A DNA stretch of 64,000 bases. Source: Dicyema japonicum (Eukaryota; Dicyemida; Rhombozoa; Dicyemidae). Shown here in pieces: positions 38,893 through 49,225 of the stretch. Location of the stretch: positions 2,102,923-2,166,922 of the forward strand of contig RDEW01000003.1 in NCBI GenBank assembly GCA_011109175.1. The letters are read 5' to 3'. The notes below the pieces were generated by a model. The model was not told where the DNA came from and did not search any database. It worked only from the letters and a program-made list of their open reading frames with translations. Within the stretch, counting starts at the first letter, position 1. The number at the start of each line of letters is the position of its first letter. A program made the translations under genes and the position numbers.

Positions 38893-39834
38893 TTAAGTGA
38901 CTTTCAGGATGATCTCTATGAACATCCCCATGATCGAGTCCCATTCAGGCTGCGAAAATTCAAAATTGGTAACTTCACATTTCGAGGTGTTCAGAGTTAG
39001 ACATAGGGATTCCATTTGAACTATCAGACTTTTCAAACAATCCAGCACATTCTTCAGATGACCCCCATGGTGCAATCATCCAAATACCATACTTTCAGAG
39101 GAGTAGAACAATATCATGTGATACGGGCAATTCCCATGCTGAACAAGGCAGGGTCCAATGGGTCTCCTTGTTGGACTTCAGAGGACGAGGGAATAAAGTA
39201 CCGACCTTGGACTAGACTGGAAGGTTTTCCACATGAGCTACGAACATAGATGTACACTGATGGGTACCCTATCGTGTTAAAGGCGTTTTTGACATCAATT
39301 TTGACGATTGCATGAGGAATATTCTCGTTCTTATTATACGGACAGCATGAATTACCCTTCACAGCCCTCGGGTGTGCCGACTCCTATTTGGGTTGGTTGT
39401 AGCTGTGTACAAGCACAGGAAGGGTTGCTCTGCATACGAGCTTTGAGGCCAACCAAACCAAAATCAATAGGGCATATTCCTCCTCCCTTTTTATCGAATG
39501 TGGTTAACTTTGCCGAGAACATGAAGTGTCGAATTGCTTCTGATGGTGTCCCTGAAAGCATCCTGTTTATTAGCCAACACAAGTCGGACGCAAGAGTTGC
39601 CGTGTTCTGAGCAATGAGGTCTTTGAGGTGTCCCGGACAGAGTCCATCAAGTTCTCCACTGCTGCTCGGGACGAAAGAGAGAATCCCATCTTTTAAGTCC
39701 TTTTCAGAAACAAGTAGATTAGGTAATTTTCCAGGGAAAGGTGGGATCCGATGGTCATTTGGGGGACTTGGGTGTCGCTCAACAAGTGCTGCGTAGGAAT
39801 GTTCAGATGGCTCAAGTATACGGTTCTGATTCAA
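38893..39834 (-). mobile_element. Reverse transcriptase of the R2-like family, with intact YLDD
   Basis: Minus strand. The frame opens with PPNDHRIPPFPGKLPNLLVS, then DGILSFVPSSSGELDGLCPG and HLKDLIAQNTATLASDLCWL, KLTTFDKKGGGICPIDFGLV and LQPTQIGVGTPEGCEG. A second frame gives AIVKIDVKNAFNTIGYPSVY (motif A Asp) and SSSEVQQGDPLDPALFSMGI, then WYLDDCTMG (motif C). A frameshift follows directly, with the continuation GHLKNVLDCLKSLIVQMESL and LNTSKCEVTNFE. These blocks are the usual N-terminal partner of the GAWLxAxP...CCHC...PD domain found at 8396, 36265 and 56135. At least three frame changes make it non-functional. Confidence 0.8.
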
Positions 39835-39880
39835 GAATCCTCACGGCAGCACGGATTCCACCTTCGGGAAGTGCACTTTC

Positions 39881-40374
39881 TTAATCTTTGTGTCCGAGAC
39901 GACTATGCTTCTCATAGTTTTGGAATGTGTAAGTGTGCTTTTCTGAGTCATAAGTTCCCAGAGGAGGATGTGTGGATATTTTTCGTACTATTGACGTGAG
40001 TGATTTCTCTTCTTTCCCCCTCCTATGGGGTATGCATAGTGTGAATGGAGCGAAGCAAAATAATCGCACCCAATCCTCATCGTCAGAAGAGACTACCATT
40101 TCAATACACTCGCATAGGCAGTCCGCAACAGATACACGGGCAGCTTGAAATTCCTGATCAGGAGTCTTCGTGTGTGTAAGGTTTGAGATCAATTCAAGTA
40201 TTTCCTGATGATCCGGTGGAACTTGTTCAGAAAGATAGTGTAGAGTCGAGGATGTCGGATTCTCTGGTGAGAGACATGACTGACAATGCCGTTCGGAAAA
40301 AATAGCCAGGGCTCTTCAGTCATTCCTACACAGAACACGTGGAAACCAAACGAACAGGCCGTGCAGTGGATCAA
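39881..40374 (-). pseudogene. PHD-type zinc-finger exons, incomplete
   Basis: Minus strand, immediately after the myotubularin stop. One frame reads LIHCTACSFGFHVFCVGMTE and EPWLFF, the second half of a PHD finger (C-x2-C-x4-H-x2-C); the next frame supplies ERHCQSCLSPENPTSSTLYY and continues PDHQEILELISNLTHTKTPD, DCLCECIEMVVSSDDEDWVR. The first pair of zinc ligands is not clear; it might be the CFPC at the end of the preceding gene, in which case these are extra exons of it. It is either a broken gene or an unresolved exon set. Confidence 0.4.
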
Positions 40375-40419
40375 TCTTAATATATTGAAAATTCAAAAAT
40401 ATATTGAAAACTACACAAA

Positions 40420-42474
40420 TCAAATCAAAGTTTTGCATGGAAAACAAACTTTCCCACAATTTTCCGAGCAATCCAGGCAGAGGGAACAATGACAGACTCT
40501 GCAATGAAATTCCACCGACAACCTGCAATAACGGCCATCCTTGATATCGCAGTTACATATTTTGCACGTGTCATCCTTATCGAATAGAAAGTCCTGAATA
40601 TTCTGCTTAATCTGAGATTTAATCTGACATGAAATATTTCCATTACCACGTTAAACTCATCAGCCTGGGGACACATTTCACGGTACGACGTCTTCCATTT
40701 GTCCTCGATTGCCGGATCTATCAAACATAGAAGCCCGTCGTCGTCCACGTGCAAATTCGAAGATGATCCTCCTTCCTCTGAAAAGTCATATGGCAACATA
40801 GGCGAATATCGTGGGTCCATAAAACGCAGAGAAGCATCAAGCACGTGACAGTTTTCTTGGTCTTCGTCAAAAAGCTCCCCCCAAAACTGGTAAGAATTTT
40901 CGTTAAATGTCGGAAACAGACACTACCGTTTACTGAGAACACTACAGAACTCCCACGTTGATACATCAGGTTATGGAAGGAAAAATCACCGGGTTTTAAA
41001 AGGGACCACACAGAGAACACGGAATCCTCCAAGTCGTCCAACTGTTTTTGACAATTTTTAAGAAAGTCGCCAAAAATAGTCGAATACACGTGCTCGGTCA
41101 GTTTTTTCTTATCAAATAAAGATAATGTTTACAATAAAATGTTTATTAAACTGAAATTTATCGGGAAACTGGGAAATCAGTTGATTAACGCAGTCAAGAA
41201 ATTGGAGGAAGATAGGGGACTCCTCCTCGTGGGAACAACGGTGGGCGAACTGATGTCCATAAAGAATCCACTCTTTTTCTACTAGAAGTTCGAATCCCTA
41301 ATGAATGAGTCAGTCCTATCAACCAGTATAGTTCTGTAGAAAGGATCAATCATCAGCTGTATGAGACTTGTTATTTGAGGGGTTCTGTCCCAGCCATCGC
41401 TGCAGTGGACCAGTACAGTTGTTCCCGCTAGAAGTGACCTTCCCAACCACGTGGCCTGTTTAAGAAGACTGACAACCGAGTCCCCCCAGTCCCTCAAATA
41501 TAAATAAATGAAAACTTGTAGGAACATGATGACTTTCTAATTTGTTTAAAGTAACTCCTTACTGAGTGAATATTAACGAGGTTGAGGAACTCCACACGAG
41601 CATTTTTGTAATAATCTACTATAAATACGGGTATTACCTGTGTTCTCGAAGCCTCCTCCCCTCACTCGGTTGGCCATGGCAGTTGAGTATGACCGACAGT
41701 CCGCGATGATCATGTTACTCCCAAAGAGTCCCACATACCGCTCATCCTGGCTACATCGGTACCCTATAATGGAAATGGAAGGCTGAGATGATCTAAGCAG
41801 GACTGCTTTGGATTTAACGGACCTTCATTTATGAGAGGAATCAACCTCCACACAACTGAAGGAATTCGGCCGTTAAAACGGAAATTTGCGGAGACTCTCA
41901 AATCCTCGTCCTTCACTCTACGAGGGACGATCATTAGTTTTGGATAGGAGGGACATAATCTAAGATAATTTCTAAAAATACGAATAATCAGAATTTATGA
42001 AAGAAATTCGCCACGAGGACTTTGTGTTAAATCTCAGCCTCCTGTACTCACTAAGGAGAATATCAGTGCTTTCTGAGTTTCCTTTCTCGAGGACTTTATC
42101 CCTCCATTCCGACCGGGTAAGGAAACCACTCCTCCTATTCGTCCTCGAGTTAAAGAAGTCGAAGGCTGCCGGGGAGAAGAAGTGGTTATTAAGTACTTCA
42201 AATACTCTCTTGGAGACATCACAGCACCAGAAACCCAGTCTTCTAATAATCACCCAAAATACTTGTGTATGCCTCCGTCCATTCTCGTAATTTGTAAAGT
42301 CGCTTCATTAAGGGAAATAATTTGTTTTATCATTTTGATGAATAAAATGATCTTTTGATTGCTCAGAACTGCGGCAAATCTGAATTTAGTGATAAGCACA
42401 AATTCTGAGTCTTTGAAGTAAAGGAGAATGATTTCTTCTCCTGGCAGCAAAAATTTAGTTAAATTTCTTTCCAT
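40420..42474 (-). CDS. Myotubularin-family phosphoinositide 3-phosphatase with FYVE-like finger (MTMR3/4-like)
   Basis: Myotubularins remove the 3-phosphate from PI3P and PI(3,5)P2 on endosomes. The start [20 protein letters not shown] opens a PH-GRAM domain. Then [99 protein letters not shown], and the catalytic [16 protein letters not shown] (41381-41410, C-x5-R intact), followed by [34 protein letters not shown] and [12 protein letters not shown]. The C-terminus has four CxxC pairs, CKIC, CRVC, CLDC and CFPC, spaced like a FYVE finger, but the usual RRHHCR basic patch reads SVEFHCR. The stop follows CFPCKTLI. Introns of about 20-40 bases are needed between blocks; not all were placed. Confidence 0.85.
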
Positions 42475-43469
42475 AAATTATTATATAATGTTATCACATT
42501 TAAAAATTATTTTAACCTTAAATTACCAAATATTTAATTTTTTAATAAAATAATTTAATTTATTAAAAAAATAATTTTAGTTTATTAAAGTCGTGAACAA
42601 TAGCAATTATTTCCCGCTAACGACTCACATGGTTGAGAGCCAATTTCCTTTGTATTGTATCGATTAAAAAGTATCAATAATAGGTGATTGATTTAAATTT
42701 GTGGTTTGCGTTAAATTATATTAAATTACAGTCTTACAAAAAACAGACTCTTCAAATAAGATTAAGTATGCGCTAAAAATAGAAAATTTTTATAGGTGAC
42801 GTCATTCTGATCCAATTATAGCCTTTTCTATTATTATGGAACTCAGTGTCCTCATGCAGTGAATTACACTCGAGAAGGATTCTGTTGATGTTTAAATTTA
42901 CTGATTTGACTACTTTTGGCTTTACTAGTTTGTGGGTTACTCAGAGCTGATGACTGTAAAATATTCTGTTCAACATTTCATTGGATTTTACTAATATCGA
43001 TCGCTGGTATTGATCATGCTTAATATAAACATCTGCGGTCTGGCTTAATCTTGGTAAAATGTCCACACTTAAACTTTTCACAAAGAAGACCATGAGCGAG
43101 TTATAGCTCAAGACGACCTCCAAAGAATGAAGACAGAATGTTTGAAATCTCACATGGAATCCGTAAATTAATACTGTGACAACTTGTACTTGACAATACA
43201 TATTATTCGCGTGCATGCAAAGAATGTGCGCAAAGCCAGCGATTGAGGCACAAATTCCAATGATAAATATTATAGAAAAATTCCCATTCGAAGATTTCCA
43301 ATGGATTTAATGGATCTGACAGATGTGTTCAGAAAAAGCTCTAGTTTCGAAAAAAAGCAACCATTATTTTTTCAGAACTATTTTTATTGTTCTGGACCTC
43401 CAAAAATTCTAAAATGGAAAGGAATTCAAAAACGATTGTATAAAATGTCTATGCAGAGGATTTAGCGTT
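42475..43469. other. No gene recognised
   Basis: Strongly AT-rich at 42480-42700, the presumed promoter side of the myotubularin gene. A 91-codon minus-strand frame at 42941-43216 shows no family. Nothing else stands out. Confidence 0.4.
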
Positions 43470-46340
43470 CTATAGAAGTTTAGTCGTCCGAGGCATCCAC
43501 AGTCCCAAGGCCAGTGGAAATATGTATGTTATGTTATTCAAATTAAGTAGTGTCCGACCCTTGGAGATCTCATGAGCCAATTTTCTACACTCTCCCTGAT
43601 CCATCGCAATTTGGAGTAGCCTTGATATAGGCATTCCCGTGACGTCTTCTACCGTGGATAGCCACCGAGTCCTCGGTCGACCAGGTCTTCTTTTCCCAGT
43701 AATATTGCTCAGTATAATGGTTCTTCCCAGGGAATCAGAGCGGACAGCATGCCCAAAGAACGCCAATCTGTGTTTTACGATTCTTCCTTCTAGCGAAATG
43801 TCCGTCTCCACCCGTTTGAGTACATCGGTGTTTGTTATTTTGGAAGTCCAAGGGATTCTTAGTAAACTCCTCCAGCACCAAAGTTCAAAAGCATCAATTT
43901 TCGTCTATCCGCCTTTTTCAGTATCCATGATTTGCGCCGTATAGAAAAACCGGGAACACGATTGCATTAACCAGTCTGCATTTGGTCCTTAAGCTAATAT
44001 TTTTGCTTTTCCAAATTCTATTCATTCTCAGTCCCATGGCAATTCGCCTCTTGATTTCCAAGCCTCCGTCACCATTCCGATTAATTTTTTTTAAAGAAAG
44101 AAATTTTATTATCAAATGAATAAAAATTAAATTAAGGCATCTGAATGGCCATGCTATTTCCCCTAACAATTCCGATTAATTAGACATCGCCACTCTCTAT
44201 TTTCTTATTCCCAATTTTTAGTTCCATTATTAGCAGTCGTCATAATTTTGGTCTTCTTGATATTTAGCAATAAACCAAAGACGGCGCTCTCTTCTCTTAA
44301 TCTTAGAATCAACTCCCTGAGGCCATCCTCTGTTTCAGCCAGTAAGGTTATATCGTCAGCATAGTACAAATTATTGATATTCCTGCCTCCAATTTTAATC
44401 CGTTATTTGATACAGTATCCAATTTAGTCATGATCATTTCGGCATAAATATTGAATAGGATGGGAGATAATAAGCATCCTTGTTTTACTCCTTTACCAAT
44501 TTTGAACCAATCGGTATCTCCATACACTGTTCTAACAGCAGCTTCTTGATTCTTATAAAGAGATTTTATAAGCAATATCAGATAAGCATCGAATCCAAAT
44601 TCTTTTAAAGCGAACCACAGCTTGTCATGTATAACGGAATCAAAAGTCCACCGGACATTTGCTATATGGTCACGTGTGCCTCGTCCCTTCTTGAATCCTG
44701 CTTGGACGTCCGGTAGAATCATTTCGGCATTTGGCATTAGACAATGTTTTATTATCTTTAGAAGCATTTTGCTGACGTGGGGAATTAAGGCTATTGTACG
44801 ATAGTTTGAACAGTCCTTGCTATCCCCTTTTTTCGGAATTAGAATAAATATAGATCTTTTCCACTCACGTGGCCAAATACCAGTTTCCCAAATTTTTTGA
44901 CATAGACTGGTGATAGCTGTCAGCGGTATAGCCTTCAACAACGAGATGTTGTCAATCTCCGGTGCCTTGTTCCCCGTTAATTGCCGTGTAGCCCACACGC
45001 ATTCCTCCTCAAGGATTTTATGCCTCTCACCCAACGTTGCTTCATCAACACAAATGGGTGGGCACACAGTTTCTGAATATATGCCGTATATTCTCTCCAA
45101 CGATTTCGGATGTTCTGTTGGCTTAGCAATTCTACACCATCCTTGTCCTTGATTTTGCCCATCATTTTCGTAAAGGGGGTTTGTAATCTTTTTAGTTGTA
45201 AATACGCATTCCTAGTGTGACCTCTCTTATAGTCATCTTCCAATTTTTTGCAGCGTAACCTCCAGTAGTCTTCTTTATCCTTCCTGGCTGCTTTTTTGAA
45301 TTCAGAGTTAAGTTTTCTTGTCTCGTCTCGATTCCCAGAGACTTTAGCAGCTTTACGAGCCTCAGCAATGTTTAGGATGTTGGCAGAGAGCCACTCAGAG
45401 CACTTGGCTGGCGTTTTGTCTTTGACATGTTTTATTGCAGCGTTCCTGATAACCAACTGCATATCATTCCACAATTTATCAGACATCCTTCCGTTCAAAT
45501 GCAGTAATCCAATATTGTGCTAAACTTCCATTGTGTATTCTGGTGGTATGTTTGAGACATCGAATTTCTTTAATCGGGGGTATTCCAAGTTTTACTGAAT
45601 TTCGTCCTAATTTTTGCAACAAGTAGTTCTGTTCCACAGTATGTCCCTGGATATGTTTTGACGGCTGTTATAGAGCTTTTCCAGCGTTTGGCGCACAAAT
45701 ATAATCAATCTGGTTCCTAGACATTCCATTTGGCGACGTCCAAGTGTATAATCGTTGTTTGCGCTGTTTGAACCATGCCCCCAGCATCATTTCTTTTCCC
45801 CAAACCAAAACCTCCCACAATATGTGGCATACACCCAACTTTTAAGTTGAAATCCCTCATTATGTAGATTATGTCCTTTTTGGTATTAGTTTTAGTGCCT
45901 CTTGAAATTCATAATAAAATTGATCAGTTTCGTCATTCCTGGCAATAGATGTTGGGGGATACACTTGCATGACTGTAATTTTCAATGGTCGTCCAGTGAA
46001 GTTCGCTTACTCCAAGCAGGTCAATATCAAGCCTTCTCATTTCTCTTTTTTACGACTTTTAGTTTTCCTTCGCTTAAGCCTACGATCCATGTTGCGAACT
46101 TGTGAGATTCTGTGTGACGAAGACTCGAGATTTGATGTTTTGCAGTAACGTTGCTTCCAATAATATCGTAGGAGAGTTTGCTCATAAGATTTTTTAGCAT
46201 TTAAATACAGGGTAGGTTGCCAGGTCTTTCCCCATCAACAGCTCTTAATGAATTTCCGTAGATATATTTATAGGAGACAGCAGAAAGAAAACATACTCGC
46301 GGAACTCTGGAGCCGATCAGTTTGGTTGCCATGGAGGGAA
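43470..46340 (-). mobile_element. Near full-length APE-type LINE ORF2 (L1/RTE-like), decayed
   Basis: Minus strand from about 46340. Endonuclease remnants read MSRNQIDYICAPNAGKAL and QVYPPTSIARNDETDQFYYE. A linker follows (NGRMSDKLWNDMQLVIRNAA, KVSGNRDETRKLNSEFKKAA), then a reverse transcriptase: PPICVDEATLGERHKILEEE, REWKRSIFILIPKKGDSKDC, SNYRTIALIPHVSKMLLKII, PDVQAGFKKGRGTRDHIANV, GKGVKQGCLLSPILFNIYAE. The FADD segment is broken; RRIAMGLRMNRIWKSKNISL and KCRLVNAIVFPVFLYGA, and the C-terminal HRLAFFGHAVRSDSLGRTII with GKRRPGRPRTRWLSTVEDVT, are readable in other frames. The order of domains is complete but several frameshifts and stops make it dead. Confidence 0.85.
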
Positions 46341-46451
46341 CTGAATTGATCTTTTATATATTCGTCATTTTCGAAAAGATAAATGACAACAAAATAAAAT
46401 AATTTTAAATAAATTTAATAATTATTTATTTATTTTTCAAAAACACAATTA

Positions 46452-47027
46452 ATGAATCGTCTTGTCTGCTCTAGATTACTTTTAGAACGGACTAGAGTAT
46501 CTCCTTTAAGATTAAGTAATACTTTGTAACCCACAAAGACCTACTAAGACATGCTGGGGGACCATCAACTATGAAAATTCAGCCCTCAACGTATTCGAAC
46601 CACAGAATTGTTAACAACATTGTAATCCGTTTTCTTAGATTTCCAGCACTTATACTGCATGATCTTCGGGATCCCAACCGCCCTGCTTATCCTTTACTCA
46701 AATATCTTTATTGGTTCGGCCACTCTCGCAGACATCCCAGAAGGCTACGAGCCTAGCGTTTATGAATACAACAGGGTGACTTATTTTCGACTATAGAAGC
46801 ATCCAATTCAACGGTTTTTCGCAAGGTGGATTCAGGATCCGATTAAAAAGTACGAGATCTGTCTCGCCCACCACGTGCGTCTTTATGAATCACGGGATTT
46901 TGCGTCTGGCTGTTATTTTAGTTGCAGAAAACTTGAGAGAAAAGTTAGTGATTTGATGAAGAAGAATGACGACTACAAAGCCTGGTATTTTGTGCCTGCT
47001 GTCTCCCCCATCGCCGACGATGACTAA
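46452..47027 (+). CDS. NDUFB5: NADH dehydrogenase (complex I) subunit NDUFB5
   Basis: An accessory subunit of the membrane arm of mitochondrial complex I. The start MNRLVCSRLLLERTRVSPLR fits a presequence. Three introns were placed exactly: 46526-46548 (23 bases), 46622-46646 (25) and 46776-46796 (21). The spliced protein continues HAGGPSTMKIQPSTYSNHRI, then a membrane span CMIFGIPTALLILYSNIFIG, the family signature SATLADIPEGYEPSVYEYNR and KHPIQRFFARWIQDPIKKYE, a coiled segment RKLERKVSDLMKKNDDYKAW, and the end YFVPAVSPIADDD. The IPEGY...KHPI...W block is diagnostic. The frame is clean. It is flanked by LINE remnants on both sides. Confidence 0.93.
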
Positions 47028-47156
47028 CTTGCTTTACTAACTTGTTAACATGTTGAATTACTATCTAAATCATGAAATGTGTTGTGGACATTTTTAGTTT
47101 AGTTTGTCTCATTTAGATCGGTTCGTTTCTCCCTGTCAATATTATTAAACGCTAAG

Positions 47157-47306
47157 CATCAACTCGTCACAAAATGATTGATTAAATAGGGGAAATGTCA
47201 TGTATTCTTCATATCATGGCTTGTTTAATATCGTTTTAATTGTGGCGAGTTGATGCTCTTTTGATAGTGACTACTTTGTTGGCGAGTTAGCCTCAACTCG
47301 TCACAA
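47157..47306. repeat. Short inverted-repeat cluster downstream of NDUFB5
   Basis: CATCAACTCGTCACAA at 47157-47172 is repeated inverted as TTGTGGCGAGTTGATG at 47240-47255 (one mismatch in 16). A third copy, CAACTCGTCACAA at 47294-47306, forms a local hairpin with TTGGCGAGTT at 47279-47288. It could be a small MITE-like element or a transcript-end structure; no transposase is nearby. Confidence 0.55.
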
Positions 47307-47313
47307 TTAACTT

Positions 47314-47580
47314 TTATGATAAGAATAAATTTTCAAATCCTCCCTCGTTACACGCCAAACTTCTCGTAGCATCCAGATCCTCCCCACTTACGTGCCTCCG
47401 GTTGATTGCCTTGAGATCTTCATCCAGCACCCCCGGTAGCGTAGTACGCGAGCCCCCCGATATTTCTTTCCACCTTAAAGCGAAAAATTCCTCCATTTCC
47501 AAATTTGCAGGTGATGTGGGGTCCATCCGTAGGACGTGTCCAAACAGTCTCCATCGGGCCTCCACCACATTCCAAGTCAC
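47314..47580 (-). mobile_element. RTE-like LINE 3' end
   Basis: The minus-strand frame reads ARWRLFGHVLRMDPTSPANL and GSRTTLPGVLDEDLKAINRR. The RWRLFGHxLR block and LPxVLDxDL tail are the C-terminal signature of RTE-type ORF2 proteins, shared with 32700-32912, 47695-48273 and 49226-49411. No reverse transcriptase remains in this copy. Confidence 0.7.
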
Positions 47581-47694
47581 AGGTTGCGTTGAGCACTTTC
47601 GGTACAGTGCCTCATTGTTGATCCGTGTCGGTCATTGTACCCCGCATATTATTATTATTATAAGCAACTACATAGAATCATATAAACTATAATT

Positions 47695-48273
47695 CTATTC
47701 GTGCCGCGTCTGAACAATCCTCTTAATTAGCCTTTCCCATCCCCTCCTGTCCGATGCCAAGTGCCGCAGACTACTAAGGTCTTCACCGTCCTTTAGTAGT
47801 CTGGTTACTGATCTCAGGTCACCATTAAGGACTTCCGGAAGAGTTATTCTTGGACGACCTCTGAACTTCTCCCCTGACGTATCGAAGTATTCTTCCATGA
47901 CGACGTTTGCTGGCGTGTCTTGTTCCAATCTGAGAATATGGCCAAACAATCTCCAGCGAGCCTTCATGATCATGGTGCTCAGAGGTCCGGAACCGCATCT
48001 TCTATATAAATTTTCACTCCCTACACGCATTGGCCACTTTAGTCCCAAGAGAGACCGAAGTTGCCTTCTGTGAAAGGAGTCAAGGTTTTGTTCGTCCGTT
48101 TTCGAAATTCCCCACGTCCCAGAGTTGTATGTTAGTATGGGCCTCACGAACGCCTCATACAACCTGACCCCGCATAGTACTCGTAATTGCCTTCGGTGGA
48201 AGGAGTTAATATTTTTGGTTTCTGAGACCGAGATCCCCCAGCAGGAAGAGTTATATAGCAGGACCGAGTTCAC
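47695..48273 (-). mobile_element. RTE-like LINE 3' region with internal duplication
   Basis: A continuous 192-codon minus-strand frame. It contains the block LYNSSCWGISVSETKNINSF, HRRQLRVLCGV, followed immediately by a second version, RPILTYNSGTWGISKTDEQN, LDSFHRRQLRSLLGLKWP, and then a single RWRLFGHILRLEQDTPANVV and ITLPEVLNGDLRSV tail. A normal element has the block once. The open frame across the duplication suggests it is recent, or that the two halves come from two insertions. Confidence 0.75.
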
Positions 48274-48339
48274 GGAAGCATTATAGAAGCGTGACCAACA
48301 CAGACAGGAAATGCTTTTTGCAGTCGGAACGTATCAGGA

Positions 48340-48870
48340 TTAACCAGTGAGAAAAATCAGAAAATTAACCAGTGAACATGTTGCAAAAGTTTTGGATGCC
48401 AGGCTAAAGGAAGTGGAGAATCTAAAGGATTGTGCACAGATGTTCTTGGCAATGCGCCTGCTTAAGAGGAGGAACCAAAAGGGCAAACTAAAAATTCAGG
48501 ATAACAAAGGGAATATGATTTTTTGACGCTACGGAACAAGCCGAACTTATTGCTGCTCATTTTGAACGACTCTTTGACGTTGACGGGGAAAAGGTGGACC
48601 TAATCACTGGTAATGCAGGAAATCTTGTAAATGAAATCACGGTGGGAGAAGTTATGTGAAAAATCTGCGGCCAGTCATCCTTCTCAATACGCTAAGAGAG
48701 GTCCTTGCTCTGGTGGTGCTGGATCGTGTGCAATAGCCTGTGAATGAATTTCTGTCATCGAGCCATAGTGGATTCAGGACAGGCAGATATACCGCTGATG
48801 TGGTCTGGGGGCATAGATGGCGTTGTGCCACTTACCAAAGATGTGAGAGTGCGACTACAATTTTGGGGAT
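48340..48870 (+). mobile_element. RTE-like reverse transcriptase fragment
   Basis: Plus strand, opposite to its neighbours. Frames read KIRKLTSEHVAKVLDARLKE, FLAMRLLKRRNQKGKLKIQD, then EQAELIAAHFERLFDVDGEK, then KNLRPVILLNTLREVLALVV and NEFLSSSHSGFRTGRYTADV VWGHRW. The RPVxLLNxLRKxLSLxVL...QSGFRxxRSTADxVW block belongs to the RTE reverse transcriptase. At least three frame breaks. Downstream 48900-49220 has no readable coding. Confidence 0.7.
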
Positions 48871-49225
48871 CTGTTTTTCGGGGCACAAAGTGCCTCAAAC
48901 TGGGGTTACACTGTAAATTGAATTGGTTGCTAATGGATTACATCTTGGCATTTCTCTTTAGTGCCCTCATCTCGTCACAATGTTCCTCCCTTGAGTCCAC
49001 ACAAGATCATGATGGGTGAGTACTGCATGGTTACTATGTAGCAGACACACCACTCCATTTAGACGAATTAGGGTTTCCACAGAAATTGGTGACAAATTCC
49101 TTTCCAGCAATCTACTGTTTCGTTGCTTTGCACGACCTTAATATGGATGACGCGATCTTCACGGCATTTGTATTCGGAGGTGTCGTTCTTGGTCTTCCAC
49201 GGAATCCTGCTTCTGTGTGTGCGAA

